Source: JAAYAY01 sp964429355 (GTDB lineage Bacteria > Planctomycetota > Planctomycetia > Pirellulales > Thermoguttaceae). From it: a stretch of DNA of 11,597 nucleotides. Where the stretch lies: the NCBI GenBank assembly GCA_964429355.1, contig CAYSCH010000308.1:1-11597 (forward strand). The letters run 5' to 3'. This document shows, piece after piece, positions 1-7,009 of the stretch. The position numbers and the translations under genes were made by a program. The notes under the pieces were generated by a model. The model made no database searches, was not told the DNA's origin, and was given only the letters and a program-made list of their open reading frames with translations. Numbering within the stretch: the stretch's first letter is position 1; every line of letters starts with the position of its first letter.

Positions 1-1
1 C

Positions 2-1924
2 GTTGCGCCTGTCGAGCAGGCATCTGCCCCGCTCGACTCATCGCCCGTGAGCCTCATCGATGAGATGTTTCTTCCTCCCAGGTTGGAGACCGAAGCGCCG
101 GAGCCGGTCGCGGAAAACCCCGCGGTTGCAGTCGACGATCAGGCCCCTCCGGTGATGAATCAAGGAGCAGACTCGACCTTGCCGGAACCGGAGCCGCTCC
201 TACCGGTCGCAGTGAGCGAAGTGGGCCTTGTTGCTCCGACTCTGACAGCGCCGGATGTGGTGGTGCCCTTGCCGCCGGTGGAGCCAGCCCCCACCCTTGA
301 AGCAGGGCCAGGGCAGGCTGGGATGGAGAGCACGGCACTGCAGACTCTCGGCACGACGGCACGCGATGTTCTGATGCTCTTTCCGCCGGTAGAGGCGGCC
401 GCCTTGCCCAGCGACGTTGAAGCATCCATCGGCGGCGCAGTCGAGACTCCGGCAGTACAGGACGAGCTTGCGGGCGATCTCCCGGTGCCGTTGCCACCGG
501 TCGAGGCGGGCTTGCCCAGTGAGGTTGAAGCATCCATCGGCGGCGGTGCAGACGCAACCCCGGTAGTACAGGAGGACCTTGGACGCGATATCCCAAGGCC
601 GTTGCTGCCGGTAGAGTCGGATTTGCCGAGCCAGGTGGAAGCATCCATCGACGAAGGCGCAGGCCAGACTCGGGGATCGCAGGAGAACTTCGCTGGCGAG
701 CGCGTCATGCCGTTGCCGCCGGTGGATTCGAGGCCAGAGGTGCCGCTTGCCGGCACTGCCCAGCCGGAGCTGGTTCCGTTGCCTCCGGTCGAGCCCAGGT
801 TGCTGCCGTCGGAAGAGTCGACCGCACTGCGGATGATCGAGGGGCTCTTTGAGCCCATCCCGGCAAAGCCGGCCATCGAACCGGAGTTGGAGACTGGCAC
901 AGGTCCAGTCTCAGGGAGCGAGGAGGCTGGTGTTCTGGAACAATCGGCCGAGCAGGGGGCATCCGCGGATCTGAATGGCTCCGAAGAGGTGCTTCAACCG
1001 CTGCCTCCGGTCGAGCGGTCCAGTGGGTGCGGCGTTTCGCTATTGTCCCTGGCGGACGGAAGGGGCCCTGAGGCGGAAAAAAACGGCCGGTCCTGGGAGC
1101 TTGAGCTGATAGCCCGTCAGGCCGACGAGCACTCGCGGCAAGCCTTTGAATTGGCCGGCAAGAAGGCNNNNNNNNNNCTCAGGGTCATCGCCCAGGGGCT
1201 CGACAGACAGTACGCGACGAACCGTCACAGTCAGGCCTTGGCCGCGGGCGTGCGAGCACTCAACGAAGCGGAGGATTTCCTGCCCAAGGACGGTCATCTT
1301 GAGGCGGAACTCGATCTGGCCGTGATTGCCGGGGCCCACGGCACGCCGGTGCTTCAGGGGAGCGACGTCCAGCAATTGACGCCCCTCGAGGCGATTCAGA
1401 AATACCACACCTATGCCCAGGGACAATTGGCCACCGCCGTAGGCAACGAGGTGGCAGGATCGATGGCTCTTGGCGGCCTGGGCAAGCTGTACGTGGCCAT
1501 CGGCGATCAGCAGAGAGGCGACGGGATTGTGGCTGCCCGAACCAAGGCCATGGTTGTGCTCCAGGCGGCGCTGGTGGCCTCGCCCGTCAATCACATGGCG
1601 TCCAACGAATTGGGGGTGTTGTTCGCCCGAAACGGTCGTCACGCGGAGGCTCGCGCGGCCTTTCAATACAGCGTGGCAACATTTCCCACGGAAGAAGGGT
1701 GGCGGAATCTGGCCCTGACCTGCGAGCGGCTGGGCGAGATGGATCTTGCCTATCGGGCCGCACAACAGTCGCTGGCGCTGCGTGAGAAAACTCGCGGCAA
1801 TGCGCCTTTGGCCAAGGATTCCCGTCTCGGAGCGGTGCGTTGGGTTGCGCCGGGCGAATTGGCCGGCAGCGGAGGAAGCCTGCGGACCGCGTCGGCTGCG
1901 GGCGGGGCCACCCAGGCACGATAG
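2..1924 (+). CDS. Pro/Glu-rich 37-residue-repeat protein with TPR-like C-terminus (5' partial)
   Basis: The frame is open to the left edge of the window. The first possible start inside it is GTG at 47, with no ribosome binding site, so the true start lies upstream. Numbering from 47, residues 1-330 are low-complexity and rich in Pro, Glu, Val and Ala. PLPPVE-like motifs sit at 74, 111, 148, 185 and 222, exactly 37 residues apart, then at 244 and 318. From about residue 350 the protein becomes ordered and helical. Residues about 540-595 (SNELGVLFARNGRHAEARAA, then a WRNLALTCERLGEMDLAYRA helix pair) look like two TPR-type repeats. Ten Ns at 1168-1177 interrupt the ordered part, but the frame is the same on both sides. 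The polysaccharide export gene starts 44 nt after the stop, so co-transcription is likely. This suggests an envelope or periplasmic scaffold role, which is inference from context. I do not recognise a named family. Confidence 0.8.
   Translation, partial: VAPVEQASAPLDSSPVSLIDEMFLPPRLETEAPEPVAENPAVAVDDQAPPVMNQGADSTLPEPEPLLPVAVSEVGLVAPTLTAPDVVVPLPPVEPAPTLEAGPGQAGMESTALQTLGTTARDVLMLFPPVEAAALPSDVEASIGGAVETPAVQDELAGDLPVPLPPVEAGLPSEVEASIGGGADATPVVQEDLGRDIPRPLLPVESDLPSQVEASIDEGAGQTRGSQENFAGERVMPLPPVDSRPEVPLAGTAQPELVPLPPVEPRLLPSEESTALRMIEGLFEPIPAKPAIEPELETGTGPVSGSEEAGVLEQSAEQGASADLNGSEEVLQPLPPVERSSGCGVSLLSLADGRGPEAEKNGRSWELELIARQADEHSRQAFELAGKKXXXXLRVIAQGLDRQYATNRHSQALAAGVRALNEAEDFLPKDGHLEAELDLAVIAGAHGTPVLQGSDVQQLTPLEAIQKYHTYAQGQLATAVGNEVAGSMALGGLGKLYVAIGDQQRGDGIVAARTKAMVVLQAALVASPVNHMASNELGVLFARNGRHAEARAAFQYSVATFPTEEGWRNLALTCERLGEMDLAYRAAQQSLALREKTRGNAPLAKDSRLGAVRWVAPGELAGSGGSLRTASAAGGATQAR
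266..1015 (+). repeat. In-frame degenerate 111-bp (37-residue) repeats coding PLPPVE units
   Basis: Units start at 266, 377, 488, 599 and 710, with related motifs at 776 and 998. Units two to four also share a second block, LPSEVEASIGG-like, just after the PPVE motif (DNA around 404-437, 512-545 and 623-655). Third-position differences between the copies show that they are old or under protein-level selection, not freshly duplicated. Confidence 0.85.
1168..1177. other. Assembly gap (10 N) inside a coding region
   Basis: Ten consecutive Ns lie between the AFELAGKK and LRVIAQGLD parts of the first gene. A run of exactly ten is a common placeholder for a gap of unknown size, so the true missing length may differ. 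The reading frame happens to be kept with ten Ns plus the preceding gc. Confidence 0.97.
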
Positions 1925-1968
1925 GGCAGGCGAGGCAATAACATCAAACCAGCAAACGAGTATCGGGA

Positions 1969-3288
1969 GTGACCAGACCAGTGTGGGCGACTCTCCTATC
2001 GATGGGAAACAGGACTGCGGGCCCGCTCTGCCGCTGGGGAGCGGCGGCGCTGAGTCTGGCTATGCCCCTGGTGGCCGCGGTGGCAATCATGCCGTCCGGC
2101 CAGGCAGGGCCCACCGAGGCGGCCAGGTCCACTGTGCCTCGCGAGGTTTGTAGCAGGCACCAGGGGCGTGGAGGTTCGTCGTCCGCCGTACGCATCCACA
2201 GAGATCCGGCCGTCGAGCCCTGTGCGGTCGCCATGCCGCTTGAGGGCGGCGGGGCAGTGGCCCGCTGCGGAGGAACTGCCGCCGGCTCGCCGGTCTGTGG
2301 GACCTCGTGCCAGTGGGAATCGCTGCGAACGGCCACCTGGCAGGCCTACGCGCAGGGGGAATATATCGCCCGCGATCGATCGCCGCACGTTTCCGACTAT
2401 CGTCTGCGCGTGGGCGATGAACTGGACCTGGTCTATCGTTTGACTCGCGAGGAGCGTGCGGAACCCTACCGGCTCAACGTGGGGGATGAGATTCGCGTGG
2501 AGTCGATGGCCGATCCGACGTTGGATCGCGAGCTGATCGTTCAGCCCGACGGAATGATCACCCTTCGTTTGCTGGGGCAAGTGAAAGCCAACGGCCTGAC
2601 AGTGGCCCAGTTGGGCCAGCACGTGGAAGAAGCCTACACGAAGTACTACAAATCGCCGTCGATCACGATCACACCCCTCAAAGTCGATACGAAGCTGGAA
2701 GATCTCCGCGCGGCGGTTGACCGGCGCATGGGCGTGGGCGGACAAAGCCAGATCGCCAAGATCACTCCGGAGGGTTCGATATCGCTTCCCGGCATCGGGT
2801 GGGTTTACGTGCAGGGGCTGACTCTGGCCGAACTCCAGGCCGAACTGGGCGAGCGCTATGCCGAGATCATTCCCGGCATGGAAGTGATTCCAGTGATCGT
2901 CTCGTGGGCTCCCCGTTATGCCTATGTGCTTGGCGAGGTGGGAGCACCGGGCAAGTTCGAGCTCACCGGCCCGACCACGATCCTTCAGGCGATCGCGATG
3001 GCCGGCAGTTGGAACAACGGAGCCCGGTTGGACCAGATCGTGGTGTTCCGACGAGACGACAACTGGCGATTGGTGGCCACGATGGTCGACCTTCGCGCGG
3101 CCCTGCGCGGCAAGTCGCCGTGTCCCCAGGGGGAGATCTGGCTTTCCGATTCGGATGTGGTGATCGTACCGAAGGGGCCCATTCTGGAGTCAACCGACCT
3201 GATCGAGCTGGTCTTCACCCGCGGGGTGTACGGTGTGATTCCGTTCAGCACATCCTATGCGTTCGAATCGCTGACGACATTGCCGTAG
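1969..3288 (+). CDS. Polysaccharide export protein, Wza/SLBB type
   Basis: This is a periplasmic or outer-membrane component for export of capsule or exopolysaccharide. Numbered from GTG 1969 (439 aa), residues about 12-47 form a signal peptide (Arg, then a GAAALSLAMPLVAAVAIM core, then a GQAG cut region). Residues 48-140 are a poorly conserved Cys/Gly/Arg-rich stretch. The motif YRLxVGDE occurs twice, at 144 and 167. Residues 167-245 form the Poly_export domain (VGDEIRVESMADP, QPDGMITLRLLGQV). Residues 260-315 repeat that fold (ITPEGSISLPGIGWVYVQGL). Residues 317-362 are an SLBB-like segment (YVLGEVGAPGKFEL). The start is uncertain: GTG 1969 has only GGGA directly before it, and ATG 2002 (residue 12) would put Met directly before the signal peptide. 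No lipobox Cys is seen at the signal end, unlike E. coli Wza. The TPR gene 44 nt upstream is probably in the same operon. Confidence 0.9.
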   Translation: MTRPVWATLLSMGNRTAGPLCRWGAAALSLAMPLVAAVAIMPSGQAGPTEAARSTVPREVCSRHQGRGGSSSAVRIHRDPAVEPCAVAMPLEGGGAVARCGGTAAGSPVCGTSCQWESLRTATWQAYAQGEYIARDRSPHVSDYRLRVGDELDLVYRLTREERAEPYRLNVGDEIRVESMADPTLDRELIVQPDGMITLRLLGQVKANGLTVAQLGQHVEEAYTKYYKSPSITITPLKVDTKLEDLRAAVDRRMGVGGQSQIAKITPEGSISLPGIGWVYVQGLTLAELQAELGERYAEIIPGMEVIPVIVSWAPRYAYVLGEVGAPGKFELTGPTTILQAIAMAGSWNNGARLDQIVVFRRDDNWRLVATMVDLRAALRGKSPCPQGEIWLSDSDVVIVPKGPILESTDLIELVFTRGVYGVIPFSTSYAFESLTTLP

Positions 3289-3363
3289 AGGCCGTCTTTC
3301 GCCGATTCTCGCATCTGGGGTTTCAGGATTTGACTGGCCCAAACGGCCTTGCGGGATTCCCGG

Positions 3364-3388
3364 AAAAAGGGTGGCAGTCACCTTTTTT
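3364..3388 (+). terminator. Probable rho-independent terminator after the export gene
   Basis: A 10-bp stem with one G-T wobble (AAAAAGGGTG / CACCTTTTTT) encloses the 5-nt loop GCAGT and ends in six Ts. It lies 75 nt after the stop at 3288. The A-rich and T-rich arms make it nearly symmetric, so it could act on both strands. Its central GTGGCAGTCAC is a short palindrome also seen in variant form elsewhere in the window. Confidence 0.6.
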
Positions 3389-3502
3389 GTCAAGCAGCGG
3401 GCGCCGACCGAAGGTTGGTCCGGCTGTTCCGGCAAAAGTTGGCTGCCACCTTCTGCCTCCTGGAATCACGCAACCTCAGTTAGAGGGGGAGGCTGGGCCG
3501 CG

Positions 3503-3531
3503 TTGTTGCCTCCACCTTTACCGAATAGAAT
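3503..3531 (+). promoter_or_regulatory. Possible sigma70-like promoter before the transposase remnant
   Basis: TTGTTG (3503-3508) and TAGAAT (3526-3531) are separated by 17 nt. The -10 box matches the consensus at five of six positions, but the -35 box matches at only three. The distance to ATG 3610 is about 78 nt. This is a weak sequence match only. Confidence 0.25.
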
Positions 3532-3609
3532 AGTCTGATCGGGTCGTCAGAGGTACATCCCAGGCATCAGGGAGCCTCCCGTTGGGAAGTGAGTCCAGGT
3601 CCAGACGGT

Positions 3610-4000
3610 ATGAGAGAAACGGGCAAAACACAGGGGAATCACGACGAGTTTGTGGCCAAGTGTTTCCAGGATCTCGCACTGGCGAAGGCGTTTTTCCAAC
3701 ACTATCTTCCGCCCGATGGATGAGACGATGAGTACGCTGATCGAGAAGTGGAAGGAGGAGGGTCGCGAGGAAGGTCGCGAGGAAGGGATCGAGAAAGGTG
3801 TTGAGAAAGGTGTTGAGAAAGGCCGAATCGAGGATCGCCAGGACGCGATCATTGACATCCTTTCGGCGCGGTTCGATAGTGTTCCCGACTCGGTCCGTCA
3901 GGCCGTGCGCAGCATTCTGGATGCGGAGCGACTGGTGAAGCTGACCGCCACGGCCGTGAAGTGCGAGTCAATCGCCCAGTTCGCTGAGAAGCTGACATAG
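3610..4000 (+). pseudogene. Rpn-family (PD-(D/E)XK) recombination-promoting nuclease/putative transposase, internally deleted
   Basis: Two frames carry the two ends of one family. Frame one, 3610-3723, gives a 37-residue start containing NHDEFVAKCFQDLALAKAFF and HYLPPDG, then TGA. This matches the usual HDxxFK...AxxFLxxYLPP opening of Rpn proteins. Frame two, ATG 3728 to the stop at 4000 (90 aa), gives the usual C-terminal part: MSTLIEKWKEEG, a run of EEGREEG/EKGVEKG repeats, then a DUF4351-like end (IIDILSARFDSVPDSVRQAV). Family members run to roughly 300 residues, so about 200 including the nuclease core are missing at the junction near 3715-3730, where GATG occurs three times. The fragment cannot make a nuclease. 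It could only make the short charged tail if translated from 3728. The family call rests on remembered motifs. Confidence 0.75.
3757..3822 (+). repeat. Short tandem repeats coding Glu/Gly/Lys tail
   Basis: Two near-identical 12-bp units, GAGGAAGGTCGC, are followed after GAGGAAGGGATC by two GAGAAAGGTGTT units. They encode the EEGREEG and EKGVEKG runs typical of Rpn-family C-termini, where slippage often changes the copy number. Confidence 0.7.
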
Positions 4001-4034
4001 ATTCGAAAGAAAACGGCTGCAGGATCGCAGGACC

Positions 4035-4439
4035 ATGCGAACGCTTCTCTGGGCGGTTCGAGCCATTTGCCTATCTTATCTGCTGCTCTTGACCACTCTG
4101 CTGCTCGTGTCGGACCCGTGGGGCTGGCTGCTCGGCGGGGCGCCGGCGGTTGAGGTGCCGGGGCGGGGAGTGCACTTCTTCGCCTTTGCGATTCTGGCCA
4201 TTCTGATCGCGGCAAGCCGGTTGCCGTGGCCAGGGGGTGTGGTCGCTGCGGCTCTGGTGATCTACGCCATCGCGACCGAATCGCTCCAGGTGCTTGTAGA
4301 GAGCCGCCTAGTCGATCCGATCGACTATGCGGAGAACCTTGTGGGCCTGGCGGTCGGCGCGATCCTTTGGGTACTAGGGCGCGGGGCGTTTCGGCATTTT
4401 CTGCCACGCAGCGATGCCGAGAACGATGCGGAGGAATGA
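4035..4439 (+). CDS. VanZ-like family membrane protein
   Basis: This is a 134-residue integral membrane protein. Four hydrophobic segments are visible at about 5-26, 47-62, 66-85 and 101-116. The VanZ-like signature is present: HFFAFAILA at 47-55 after a Gly/Arg loop, then ATESLQ (80-85) with the E/Q pair, R91, and DPIDYAENLVGLAVG (94-108) with the Asp and Asn-Gly positions typical of the family. VanZ itself is linked to low-level teicoplanin resistance, but most chromosomal homologues have no known substrate, so resistance should not be assumed. ATG 4035 follows GCAGGACC, a weak ribosome binding site. The gene lies 34 nt after the transposase remnant and 24 nt before the decayed PEP-CTERM tail on the other strand, so it seems to stand alone. 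Confidence 0.85.
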   Translation: MRTLLWAVRAICLSYLLLLTTLLLVSDPWGWLLGGAPAVEVPGRGVHFFAFAILAILIAASRLPWPGGVVAAALVIYAIATESLQVLVESRLVDPIDYAENLVGLAVGAILWVLGRGAFRHFLPRSDAENDAEE

Positions 4440-4462
4440 GGAAGGGCAGGTAATCCATGCGA

Positions 4463-4672
4463 TCACCTGCGATTGGATGTCATGCTGTCGAGCTCAAGCC
4501 GTTGGGCGACGCACTTCCGAAGTCTTCTCCTGCCGCAGGCTGTGCCCATAACACCCAGGCCGAGCATGATGGCGAGGGGAGGAGGGCTCGGGGCCGAAAC
4601 CTGCACATGATCGCCTTCGAGTTCAAAGGCAAAGGTTCTGTGTGGGGCAGTTCGGCAGACTGGTATCGATGC
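4463..4672 (-). pseudogene. Decayed C-terminus of a PEP-CTERM protein
   Basis: Reading the minus strand from 4672 to the TGA at 4463-4465 gives a tail with FELEGDHVQVSAPSPPP, then LAIMLGLGVMGTAC, then GRRRLRK. This is the order of a PEP-CTERM sorting signal: a short Pro motif, a hydrophobic helix and an Arg-rich end. The normal VPEP motif is degraded to PSPPP, and an extra 17 residues follow the Arg cluster. The frame is closed upstream by TGA at 4673-4675 and I see no start codon or signal peptide, so only the end of a former gene remains. A chance match is possible. A matching intact protein from a relative would settle it. Confidence 0.45.
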
Positions 4673-4781
4673 TCAATCCAACTGCCTCTGTGAGCGAGGC
4701 TGCGTTAATCGAAGCAAGCTTCGGAAATACGTCGTGACATTGCTCGGCAAGAGCGGCCGAGGTGAAAGAACAAGAAAAGAC

Positions 4782-4811
4782 AAGCCCCCTCGGAAATTAC
4801 CGCGGGGGCTT
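4782..4811 (-). terminator. Rho-independent terminator of the first DUF1559 gene
   Basis: On the minus strand, AAGCCCCCGCGG and CCGAGGGGGCTT pair over 12 positions with one mismatch around a 6-nt loop. They are followed by a T-rich run, TGTCTTTTCTTG (complement of 4770-4781). It lies 39 nt after the stop at 4851. Confidence 0.8.
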
Positions 4812-4850
4812 TCTACAGGCGATCAACGTTCCGTCAAGTCTGGCCCTTGA

Positions 4851-5918
4851 TTACATGGAGCCTGGATCCAGTACCCCGGTCAGGCCGGCCTTCTTGCCGT
4901 CGGGAGTCATAAGGTGTTGATAGACCTTGTAGTCGATGTTATCACGGAGAACTTGGGTGTGACCGTCGCAGAAGGTGGCGACCACCACGCCTGGATGGCG
5001 GGAAGAAGGGCGGGCGTGGTAGATGTCCGAGAGGGTCGAACCGAGGTCCTCGTTGATTGCATAAGTGGTGGGAGGATTTGTCGGGTCGCCGACGGTGCCC
5101 GTTGGATCCTCACCTTCGAGTACGGCATTTCGCAGAGACCAAACAAACCCGCAATCAGCTTCTACAATCGGTGTTCTCCGTGTTCCGGGTGTCGATGAAG
5201 TGAGAGGGACCCAATTGGCTACCTGGATATTCTCCGACACCATGAGGGTGTTTGCGCTGCCGTCCAACTGGGTCAGCATATCGAGCGACATCGTTTCTCT
5301 TGCAGCCGTAATGCCCCTGCCTGTGGGCGGCGGCAATTCCATGGCAACGACCGTTGACGAATGGTCGAAGAATACACCGTTCGCCGCAGCATCAGGCTTC
5401 GTGACGGTACTCGAAAAGGGAAGATCGATCTGTCCACAGTTGACGACGTAGGAAGTGGATGTCGAACCGGCGAAATCTTGTGTCGACACGTCGCTTGGAC
5501 AGGCGAGCAATCGAATGAACACGGCGGGGCGGTCACCGGCATTGCTCAGATCCGCTTCGTCGGTAGTGACCTTTTTGCGCCATTTGTTCCACAAATCGTT
5601 CTGTTCCATGTAGGGAAACAGGGTGACAATCCAACTCACGTCATGCTGGGGATTCTTGGCAGCATCGAATGCCGGTGTGGCCGGGGGCACAGCCGTCGGC
5701 CCCAAGTACTCGGCATACCCTGGGTATTGCCCCACGCTCGACTCGTAGTTCAACAGGGCGGTGGCGAGCTGCTTCTGGTTGTTCATGCAAGTCGCACGGC
5801 GACCGGACTCCCGGGCCGATTGGACCGCCGGCAACAGGAGGGCCATCAACATGCTGATGATGGTGATGACCACGAGAAGTTCAACGAGCGTAAACCCTCT
5901 GCGAATGTGGCGTTTCAT
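4851..5918 (-). CDS. DUF1559 domain-containing protein with type IV pilin-like N-terminus
   Basis: The protein has 355 residues. The N-terminus MKRHIRRG / FTLVELLVV is a classic prepilin leader: peptidase cut after G8, F9 at +1, E13 at +5, and a hydrophobic helix at about 9-32. ATCMNNQKQL follows, typical of DUF1559 (SBP_bac_10). The rest is the family's beta-rich domain, with LLACPSD (137-143), VVNCG (158-162), GVFFDH (181-186) and the H-X9-DG box at H308 to D318-G319. The start is supported by GGGAG seven nt before ATG 5918. Such proteins are greatly expanded in planctomycetes and are thought to be pseudopilin-like surface or secretion components; their function is not established. The gene is paralogous to the one at 7989-8930 and shares an upstream element with it. 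It ends at a strong terminator, so it is probably monocistronic. Confidence 0.93.
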   Translation of the reverse strand: MKRHIRRGFTLVELLVVITIISMLMALLLPAVQSARESGRRATCMNNQKQLATALLNYESSVGQYPGYAEYLGPTAVPPATPAFDAAKNPQHDVSWIVTLFPYMEQNDLWNKWRKKVTTDEADLSNAGDRPAVFIRLLACPSDVSTQDFAGSTSTSYVVNCGQIDLPFSSTVTKPDAAANGVFFDHSSTVVAMELPPPTGRGITAARETMSLDMLTQLDGSANTLMVSENIQVANWVPLTSSTPGTRRTPIVEADCGFVWSLRNAVLEGEDPTGTVGDPTNPPTTYAINEDLGSTLSDIYHARPSSRHPGVVVATFCDGHTQVLRDNIDYKVYQHLMTPDGKKAGLTGVLDPGSM

Positions 5919-5974
5919 AGAAAGACTCCCTGTGTCCCCAGACCGGGACGAAAACGATTTGATCGCCTTGCCCT

Positions 5975-5998
5975 CTCACAGTCTATTGTCGCAAAACC
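5975..5998 (-). promoter_or_regulatory. Upstream element shared with the other DUF1559 gene
   Basis: On the minus strand GGTTTTGCGACAATA is followed after 8 nt by GAGGGCAA. The same words, GGTTCTTGCGACAATA then GAGGGCAA after 6 nt, precede the plus-strand DUF1559 gene. The end of the TTGCGACAATA core is 65 nt from ATG 5918. It may be a promoter or an activator site. It does not match the sigma70 or sigma54 consensus well. Confidence 0.5.
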
Positions 5999-6245
5999 TG
6001 TCCGGAAGGTCCAGCGTTATTGTGGGATTTTCGTTCATAAACTGCTGTAAGCACCGAACAGCCTAGGCGACACCCCTCGAATGGGTTGGGACCTTCGGCT
6101 GTTGCAGAGGGCTGGAGGCCCGGGCAAGGGGCTCTTCGGCATGTTGAGGCGTCCAAGTTTCGCGAAGTTGGATTGGCAGTGTCCACTCCACGATTGCCAT
6201 CTGGAAAGCAGGGAGCAGAAGGCAGTGTTTCTCGCCACGACACAA

Positions 6246-6276
6246 CGAAAAAGCCCGCATCGTGCGACACGGGCTT
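6246..6276 (-). terminator. Rho-independent terminator of the PEP-CTERM gene
   Basis: On the minus strand AAGCCCG and CGGGCTT pair around an inner TCG/CGA stem, followed by TTTTTCG. It lies 29 nt beyond the stop at 6306, in the right orientation. Confidence 0.75.
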
Positions 6277-6305
6277 GTGGGTTTCCTTCGCTCGTGATGT
6301 TGGTG

Positions 6306-6968
6306 TTACGCGACTCGCTTTCGTCGTCGTCCAGCGACCAAGCCGAGGCCAGCGAGCGTGCCCCAAATGGCAAGGGTCGTGGGTTCGGGAACGATGGGCT
6401 CGGTGCCGTTCGAGAGGCTCACATTGTCCAACCCGAGTTGACTAGCAAAGATGTTGTCCGAGTAGTTCCTAACTCCCGCTTCAATGGTGAAGGTCCCATC
6501 TGACAAGAACTCATGCGATACGCTGGTCCATCCATCCTGGCCATTTTCTCCCACTCCGTCGACTCCGACCACAGATTTCGCGTAGAGAGGCGTCACAGTC
6601 GTACCCACCAACAGGCTGACGTAACCATCGTCGTCAATATAGTCGCCAGCATCGAAGAACACCGAAAACGACAGGACCTGCCCAGCCGCGGCGGTGAACT
6701 CCTGAGACAGAAGCGTGTAGGTATCCGCTGCTCCGGCACGCAACAGTGCAAAGTAAGTCCCTTCGGCTGGGCTCCAGGTGCCGGCGGAGCCCGCGGGAAG
6801 ATAACTGGCCGTCGTGACAACGGAAGCGAGACCCGGAAGCGAAGCCGTCCAGTTGGTCAAATCACCCGTCTCAAACCCGCCGTTCTGAATCGCCGCTTTC
6901 GCCTCCTCCAGGTTAACCCCCACGAATAGGCAAGCCAGTGCCAAACATCCGAAATGAAATCGTTTCAT
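6306..6968 (-). CDS. PEP-CTERM sorting domain-containing secreted protein
   Basis: The protein has 220 residues from ATG 6968. GGAGG lies 6 nt upstream of this ATG and only 3 nt from the adjacent ATG at 6971, so 6968 is preferred. Residues 1-25 are a signal peptide (MKRFHFGCLALACLF, cut near AKA). Residues 26-190 are a beta-rich domain opening with the common NGGFETGDLTNW motif of galactose-binding-like/carbohydrate-binding-like folds, with an Asp-rich turn DAGDYIDDDG at 106-115 and closing GLDNVSLS. Residues 193-218 are the PEP-CTERM signal: VPEP, a helix at 198-213, and RRRKR. Exosortase would cut at this signal and release or anchor the protein at the cell surface or in the exopolysaccharide matrix. 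No exosortase gene is in the window. The small secreted gene upstream ends 41 nt before it, so the two are probably co-transcribed. Confidence 0.92.
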   Translation of the reverse strand: MKRFHFGCLALACLFVGVNLEEAKAAIQNGGFETGDLTNWTASLPGLASVVTTASYLPAGSAGTWSPAEGTYFALLRAGAADTYTLLSQEFTAAAGQVLSFSVFFDAGDYIDDDGYVSLLVGTTVTPLYAKSVVGVDGVGENGQDGWTSVSHEFLSDGTFTIEAGVRNYSDNIFASQLGLDNVSLSNGTEPIVPEPTTLAIWGTLAGLGLVAGRRRKRVA

Positions 6969-7009
6969 CATGAACCTCCAATTCTCAGACAGCACCTCGG
7001 TAAATCAAC

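Larger units (their letters stand above)
3289..3609. other. Intergenic stretch with hairpins, no gene seen
   Basis: Besides the terminator at 3364-3388 it holds a hairpin at 3403-3419 (GCCGACC, GAA loop, GGTTGGT; 7 bp with two wobbles). It also holds an imperfect one at 3436-3452 (AAGTTGG, CTG loop, CCACCTT). The GAA loop resembles the GGCCGAAGGCC palindromes at 8984-9405, but relatedness is not shown. No convincing coding frame is visible. Confidence 0.6.
4440..4850. other. Intergenic stretch with PEP-CTERM relic and terminator
   Basis: The stretch separates the VanZ-like gene from the convergent DUF1559 gene. It holds the minus-strand relic (4463-4672), a small CGAAG/CTTCG hairpin at 4710-4723, and the minus-strand terminator (4782-4811). 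The plus-strand open frame at 4457-4693 looks like an antisense shadow of the relic. Confidence 0.6.
5919..6305. other. Intergenic stretch between DUF1559 and PEP-CTERM genes
   Basis: From the 5918 side it holds the 5' leader and upstream element of the DUF1559 gene (5975-5998). From the other side it holds the terminator of the PEP-CTERM gene (6246-6276). Between about 6065 and 6240 I see no gene, clear hairpin or repeat; the open frames there have no recognisable composition. Confidence 0.55.

Noticed and set aside
54..962. Overlapping minus-strand open frames in the 37-residue repeat region
   Set aside because: They are Ser/Thr/Gly- or Pro/Arg-rich translations of the antisense of the PLPPVE repeats, with no start signals or domains.
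3403..3419. A sixth member of the GGCCGAAGGCC repeat family
   Set aside because: It shares only the GAA loop and a similar stem. The flanking TCACC and other conserved words are missing.
4035..4439. VanZ-like gene as a glycopeptide resistance gene
   Set aside because: There are no other van genes nearby, and VanZ-like membrane proteins are widespread without a resistance role.
4457..4693. Plus-strand open frame of 78 codons after the VanZ-like gene
   Set aside because: It has no ribosome binding site, signal or domain, and it is antisense to the better supported PEP-CTERM relic.
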